Positions 60,845 to 64,000 of a stretch of DNA of 64,000 nucleotides are shown here, one piece after another. The notes under the pieces were generated by a model, which saw nothing but the letters and a program-made list of their open reading frames with translations, was not told where the DNA came from and searched no databases. Both the position numbers and the translations under genes were made by a program. This DNA is from Bradyrhizobium sp. CB2312 (GTDB lineage: Bacteria > Pseudomonadota > Alphaproteobacteria > Rhizobiales > Xanthobacteraceae). The first letter of the stretch is position 1. Each line of letters opens with the position of its first letter. The stretch covers positions 8,081,501-8,145,500 of the forward strand of contig NZ_CP121668.1 of NCBI RefSeq assembly GCF_029714425.1. The letters run 5' to 3'.

Positions 60845-61889
60845 CTAAAGCGTGATGGCATTAGTTAGGTCCGATAGCCTGAATTTTTGAGGTAGTTGGC
60901 ACATTACTCGGACGTGAAGGCGTCGAGTGCGTGGACGACCGCGTCGACGGTCCGCGCGGCAGCTTTGCGGAGCAGGTGCTTGAGCTTGGCAAAGACGTGT
61001 TCGATCGGGTTCAGGTCAGGCGAGTATTTGGGCAGGAAGAATAGTTTGGCGCCGACCGCAGGGATGAGTTGGCGAAGCGCTTTGCCTCTGTGGCTGCCGA
61101 GGTTATCCAAAATGACGATATCTCCGGGTCGCAGGACGGGCAGGGAGGACCTTCTCGATTAGGTACGAAAGCTTACGCCATCGATCGGCCCCTCGATGAT
61201 CATGGAGCATCGATCCGATTATGGCGTAGGGCCGCCACGAAGGTCATGGTCTTCCAGCGGCCGTGGGGAACCTTGGGGTGAAGCCTGCGTCCGCGCGGCG
61301 CCCATCCCCGCAAGGACGACATATCGGTTCTGGTCCAGGTCTCGTCGATGAAGACCAGTCGCTCAGCTTCGACGCGACCTTGATAATTTATCTACTGGGC
61401 TCGTCGCGCGACCTCGGGTCGTTCACGTTCGCCAGCCGCCACGCTTTTTGAAGCTGAGCTTCTCGGCATGAACGAAGTCCCACAGCGAGTGGTAGTGGAC
61501 CTTCAGGCGACCGGCAAGCTCGGCAACGAGCCCCCGTATGGTGAAATCGCCGTCCTTGATCCGTCGCGACAGCCGAGCCGCGTGGTCCCCGACACCGCCT
61601 TCGGTTTATGACCGCCCATCTGACCTGGCTCAACGCTGCCGGTCTCCTCGACCCGCTGCATCCATCCAATGGCTGTGCTGATCGTCACCCCAAACTGCTT
61701 GGCTGCCTGATTGCGGGACATCCCGTCCTCAATCGCGGCCACGACACGCTTGCGGAGATCCAGAGAAGGAGATTCAGAGAATAAGGCTTGCCCATCCATG
61801 CTGGCCTCCAATCCAGCCAGCATGGTGAATCAGAAACAAGCTGATTCGGGAATCCCAAATCGATTCAACCTAACCCCATGACGCTTTAG
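60845..61889 (-). mobile_element. IS630-family element, degenerate
   Basis: Ends form the inverted repeat CTAAAGCGTGATGG (60845-60858) and CCATGACGCTTTAG (61876-61889), 13 of 14 bases complementary. The ~1.05-kb length is normal for IS630. The transposase inside is broken. It lies between the fused dehydrogenase gene and the second porin. Confidence 0.8.
60904..61799 (-). pseudogene. IS630-family transposase, multiple frameshifts
   Basis: N-terminal part MDGQALFSESPSLDLRKRVV, MSRNQAAKQFGVTISTAIGW and GGHKPKAVSG is in one frame (start 61799). The middle is scattered over frames, and the C-terminal DDE part MDNLGSHRGKALRQL, KLFFLPKYSPDLNPIEHVFAK with catalytic Asp and Glu regions ends at 60904. 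Indels near 61600 and 61150 at least. Non-functional. Confidence 0.85.
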
Positions 61890-62488
61890 TCACTGCACCT
61901 CCATCGTATGAACGCACGGCTTATGAAAGTGAACACCTTTTGGAAAATTCACGAACGCCGACAACCTAATCAACCCCGTTGCTCCCCGCGGAAATGCCGG
62001 TTGAATTAAGGGGAGATGCGAGCCTGAGCCTTGCCGCTGCGCTAACAATTGAAGCGCCTCAGATCGTATTCCTAGTGCGGAACGAACATGATGAAAGCGA
62101 GTCGCATCAATTCAGACAATAGAATCAGTTTCGATCAATGCCGAACTCAAAGACGCAGCCGACGTTCTTGGCAAATCGGGCGGCGATGTGCGGAGACCCC
62201 TGACAGTGCGGTGCATCGTAGGCCTATCTACGCTTTTCCCAACGAGCAACGACCAGAGGCGGCTTCTAAAATAAATTGACATATACAATTATATTATGCT
62301 AGTAGCCACCTCAGATCGCTCAGGTTCTTCTGACGATCATAGTTAAATCTCCAAGGAGAGCCGCCGGGATGCCCCCCGGGGGCTCTTTTTTGTAGGGAAA
62401 CTCGAAAACAAGACGATGGCGACGGCTTTAACCCCAAGGGTATGTTGCTCAAGGGTGACACCGAACATCGTAATGACGATGTAACAAA
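61890..62488. other. Gap before the second porin, with a free-standing terminator
   Basis: About 600 bases with no recognised protein gene. It holds a strong hairpin terminator (62358-62391) and an AT-rich stretch at 62270-62300 containing TTGACA (62276-62281). Confidence 0.45.
62358..62391 (+). terminator. Rho-independent terminator without an upstream gene
   Basis: GAGCCGCCGGG (62358-62368) and CCCGGGGGCTC (62375-62385) pair with one mismatch around a six-base loop, followed by TTTTTT. The nearest plus-strand gene ending upstream is at 60755, on the other side of IS630, so it may end a small RNA. Confidence 0.7.
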
Positions 62489-62566
62489 TTAATTAATTGC
62501 ATAAATCAATGGCGCTAAATAAGTGTCGCTCGACGGCGAGGGGCGCCTCGAAGTCGTTCCGTCGAG
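62489..62566 (+). promoter_or_regulatory. Conserved porin leader (copy 2)
   Basis: TTAATTAATTGCA (62489-62501), 34 bases, then GCGAGGGGCGCCTCGAAGTC (from 62536). It matches the block before the first porin in sequence and spacing, including a -10-like CTAAATA between the blocks. The GAGG.GCCTC part can form a hairpin in the untranslated region. Confidence 0.6.
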
Positions 62567-62638
62567 CACCTGCCCACCGAGGAGAGTTGGCCGCGGCGGA
62601 TCTCTGAACGGCGAGTTTTCCAGCTTGGAGATTCATTT

Positions 62639-64000
62639 ATGAAACGAACGATGAAAAGTCTTATCCTCGGCTCCGCGGCAATGTTGGCGGGTACCGGGGC
62701 GCAGGCAGCCGATCTTCCGGTGAAGGCCAAAGCGGTCGAGTACGTGAAGATCTGCTCGCTCTATGGTGCCGGTTTCTACTACATTCCAGGCACCGACACC
62801 TGTATCAAGCTCGGTGGTTACTTGCGCGCTGAAGTCGCGCTGGGCACCAATAGTCATTATAATTGGACCAGCAGCGGCGTCGGTGCCGCGCATAACCGCC
62901 TGAGCAACTATTACACCGCGCGCTCGCGGGAAGATTTCAACATCGATACGCGTACCGCGACCGAGTACGGCGTGGTTCGTACTTTCTTCGATGGCGTGTT
63001 CTCGTGGACGACGGGTGGTTATGCTGGGAGCGGTACTGGCCTCACTGGCGGTGCGACGGCTTACGACGCGGCTCCGTCTGGCACGAACGGCAGCGGTTCG
63101 ATCGCCGGCGGTTCGCTGGGCGTCTACTACGCCTTTATCCAGTTCGCTGGCTTCACACTGGGTAAGGCCGTTTCACAGTTCAGCGCTCCTTGGACCAACT
63201 ATCCGGCCAACAACTTCGATGGTCTCTGGGGCGGCGGGGGCACGGTCACTGGCGTGAACCAGTTCACCTACACCGCCGATTTTGGTCAGGGCGTAACAGC
63301 CGCGATTTCGGCCCAGGATCAGGTCCAGTACTATCAAGCCGGCCTTGTCAACGTGTCGGGCATTACATCGTCGGGCATCGTCGGTGGCGCCTATGGCTTG
63401 AACGACATCGGTGGTTCACGGTCTCCTGACCTCGTAGGTATGGTTCGCGTCGACCAGGCTTGGGGTCTCTTCCAGGCATCGGTAGCGGCGCACGACAATC
63501 ATGCTGGTTATTACGGAGCGGACGAGACCACTGGTCATCCCGGCGACAAATGGGGTTGGGCGCTTCAATTGGCCTTGTCCATCAAGAACATCCCGACTGG
63601 TGCGGGTGACACCATCAACATCCAAGGTGTCTATACGGATGGCGCGACCCGCTACAATGCTCAGGACTTGGCTCCCATCGCGTTCTCGATGTTTGGCGGC
63701 ACCGGTTTGGCTGGCGCATATCAAAGCGTCGGCTTTGCCAGTGCACCTGATGCCGTCTTTGTCGCTGGCTCTGGACTGCAGACAATCAAGACATACGGCT
63801 TCAACGGTGGTTACACCCACAACTGGGATCCGAACTGGAATACGGGCATCTATGGCATGTGGGCTGCGGTCCGCTACACCGATGCGGCGAAGGGCTTCAT
63901 TTGCGGTAGCACCGCCATGGGTGCTCTTCTCGTAACCGGTTCGACGTGTAACCCGGACTTCAACGTCATGTCGGCCGGTGTCATCACGCGCTGGACCCCC
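62639..64000 (+). CDS. Outer-membrane porin, second copy, cut by window end
   Basis: At least 454 residues, open at the window end, so the C-terminus is missing. Signal peptide MKRTMKSLILGSAAMLAGTGAQA before ADLPVKA; mature start VKAKAVEYVKICSLYGAGFYYIPGTDTCIKLGGY. It parallels the porin at 51872 through the visible length (SVAAHDNHAGYYGA, LSIKNIPTG, GFNGGYTHNWDP). Differences lie mainly in putative loops, for example after GGTGLAGAYQS. The ATG at 62639 follows GGAG. With the shared leader it is a duplicated, possibly co-regulated porin. Frame intact as far as seen. Confidence 0.92.
   Translation, partial: MKRTMKSLILGSAAMLAGTGAQAADLPVKAKAVEYVKICSLYGAGFYYIPGTDTCIKLGGYLRAEVALGTNSHYNWTSSGVGAAHNRLSNYYTARSREDFNIDTRTATEYGVVRTFFDGVFSWTTGGYAGSGTGLTGGATAYDAAPSGTNGSGSIAGGSLGVYYAFIQFAGFTLGKAVSQFSAPWTNYPANNFDGLWGGGGTVTGVNQFTYTADFGQGVTAAISAQDQVQYYQAGLVNVSGITSSGIVGGAYGLNDIGGSRSPDLVGMVRVDQAWGLFQASVAAHDNHAGYYGADETTGHPGDKWGWALQLALSIKNIPTGAGDTINIQGVYTDGATRYNAQDLAPIAFSMFGGTGLAGAYQSVGFASAPDAVFVAGSGLQTIKTYGFNGGYTHNWDPNWNTGIYGMWAAVRYTDAAKGFICGSTAMGALLVTGSTCNPDFNVMSAGVITRWTP

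Overview
The window looks like an accessory region (symbiosis-island-like) of a Bradyrhizobium or close alphaproteobacterial relative. Reasons: two porins with the rhizobial start MK..KSL...GAQAADLPVKAKAVEYVKIC, a dense pile of IS21, IS66, IS110, IS256, IS3, IS5 and IS630 elements and group II introns typical of rhizobial islands, mixed base composition, and many genes broken by single-base shifts. The species is inferred, not proven. No rRNA, tRNA, CRISPR array or phage structural gene was seen.

Region 1 (1-14.3 kb) is a nest of mobile elements. An IS21 element cuts off the 5' part of a group II intron that had entered an IS66 transposase gene. The same IS66 gene is split further on by an IS110 element. 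A second IS66 element, with a pRiA4b ORF-3-like passenger, ends inside an IS256 transposase gene. A second, decayed group II intron follows; an IS3 element sits in its 3' end and is itself split by an IS110/IS1111 element.

Region 2 (14.8-26.9 kb) holds an Lrp/AsnC regulator, a complete polyamine-type ABC importer (binding protein, two permeases, ATPase), a small secreted protein, an M20 peptidase, a creatinase/ectoine-hydrolase-like M24 protein and a second, orphan copy of the binding protein. An IS5 element with an IS110/IS1111 element inside it follows (27.0-29.9 kb).

Region 3 (30.1-38.4 kb) has two Asp/Glu-racemase-like proteins, a DAO-type FAD oxidoreductase, a frameshifted cupin, a second M24 protein and an M20 amidohydrolase. 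With region 2 this looks like import and stepwise hydrolysis/oxidation of a small nitrogenous compound (amino-acid derivative, compatible solute or opine-like). The substrate is unknown.

Region 4 (39.0-49.1 kb) combines intact genes (a LysR regulator, a class I aminotransferase, a GC-rich thiamine-diphosphate enzyme) with decayed ones: a 2-oxoadipate dioxygenase/decarboxylase-like (HglS/YdcJ) pseudogene, a LysR pseudogene, the last ~46 codons of an acyl-CoA (glutaryl-CoA-type) dehydrogenase, a CaiB-type CoA-transferase pseudogene and a third, frameshifted M24 gene. This looks like a dying lysine/2-oxoadipate/glutarate route.

Region 5 (49.8-64 kb) has an alpha/beta hydrolase, a MarR regulator, two paralogous porins that share a leader, and a carnitine-degradation set: BKACE-family cleavage enzyme, L-carnitine dehydrogenase fused to a thioesterase, and a second dehydrogenase and thioesterase encoded as separate genes. 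Expected chemistry is L-carnitine to 3-dehydrocarnitine to betainyl-CoA to glycine betaine. A decayed IS630 lies before the second porin, which runs off the window end.
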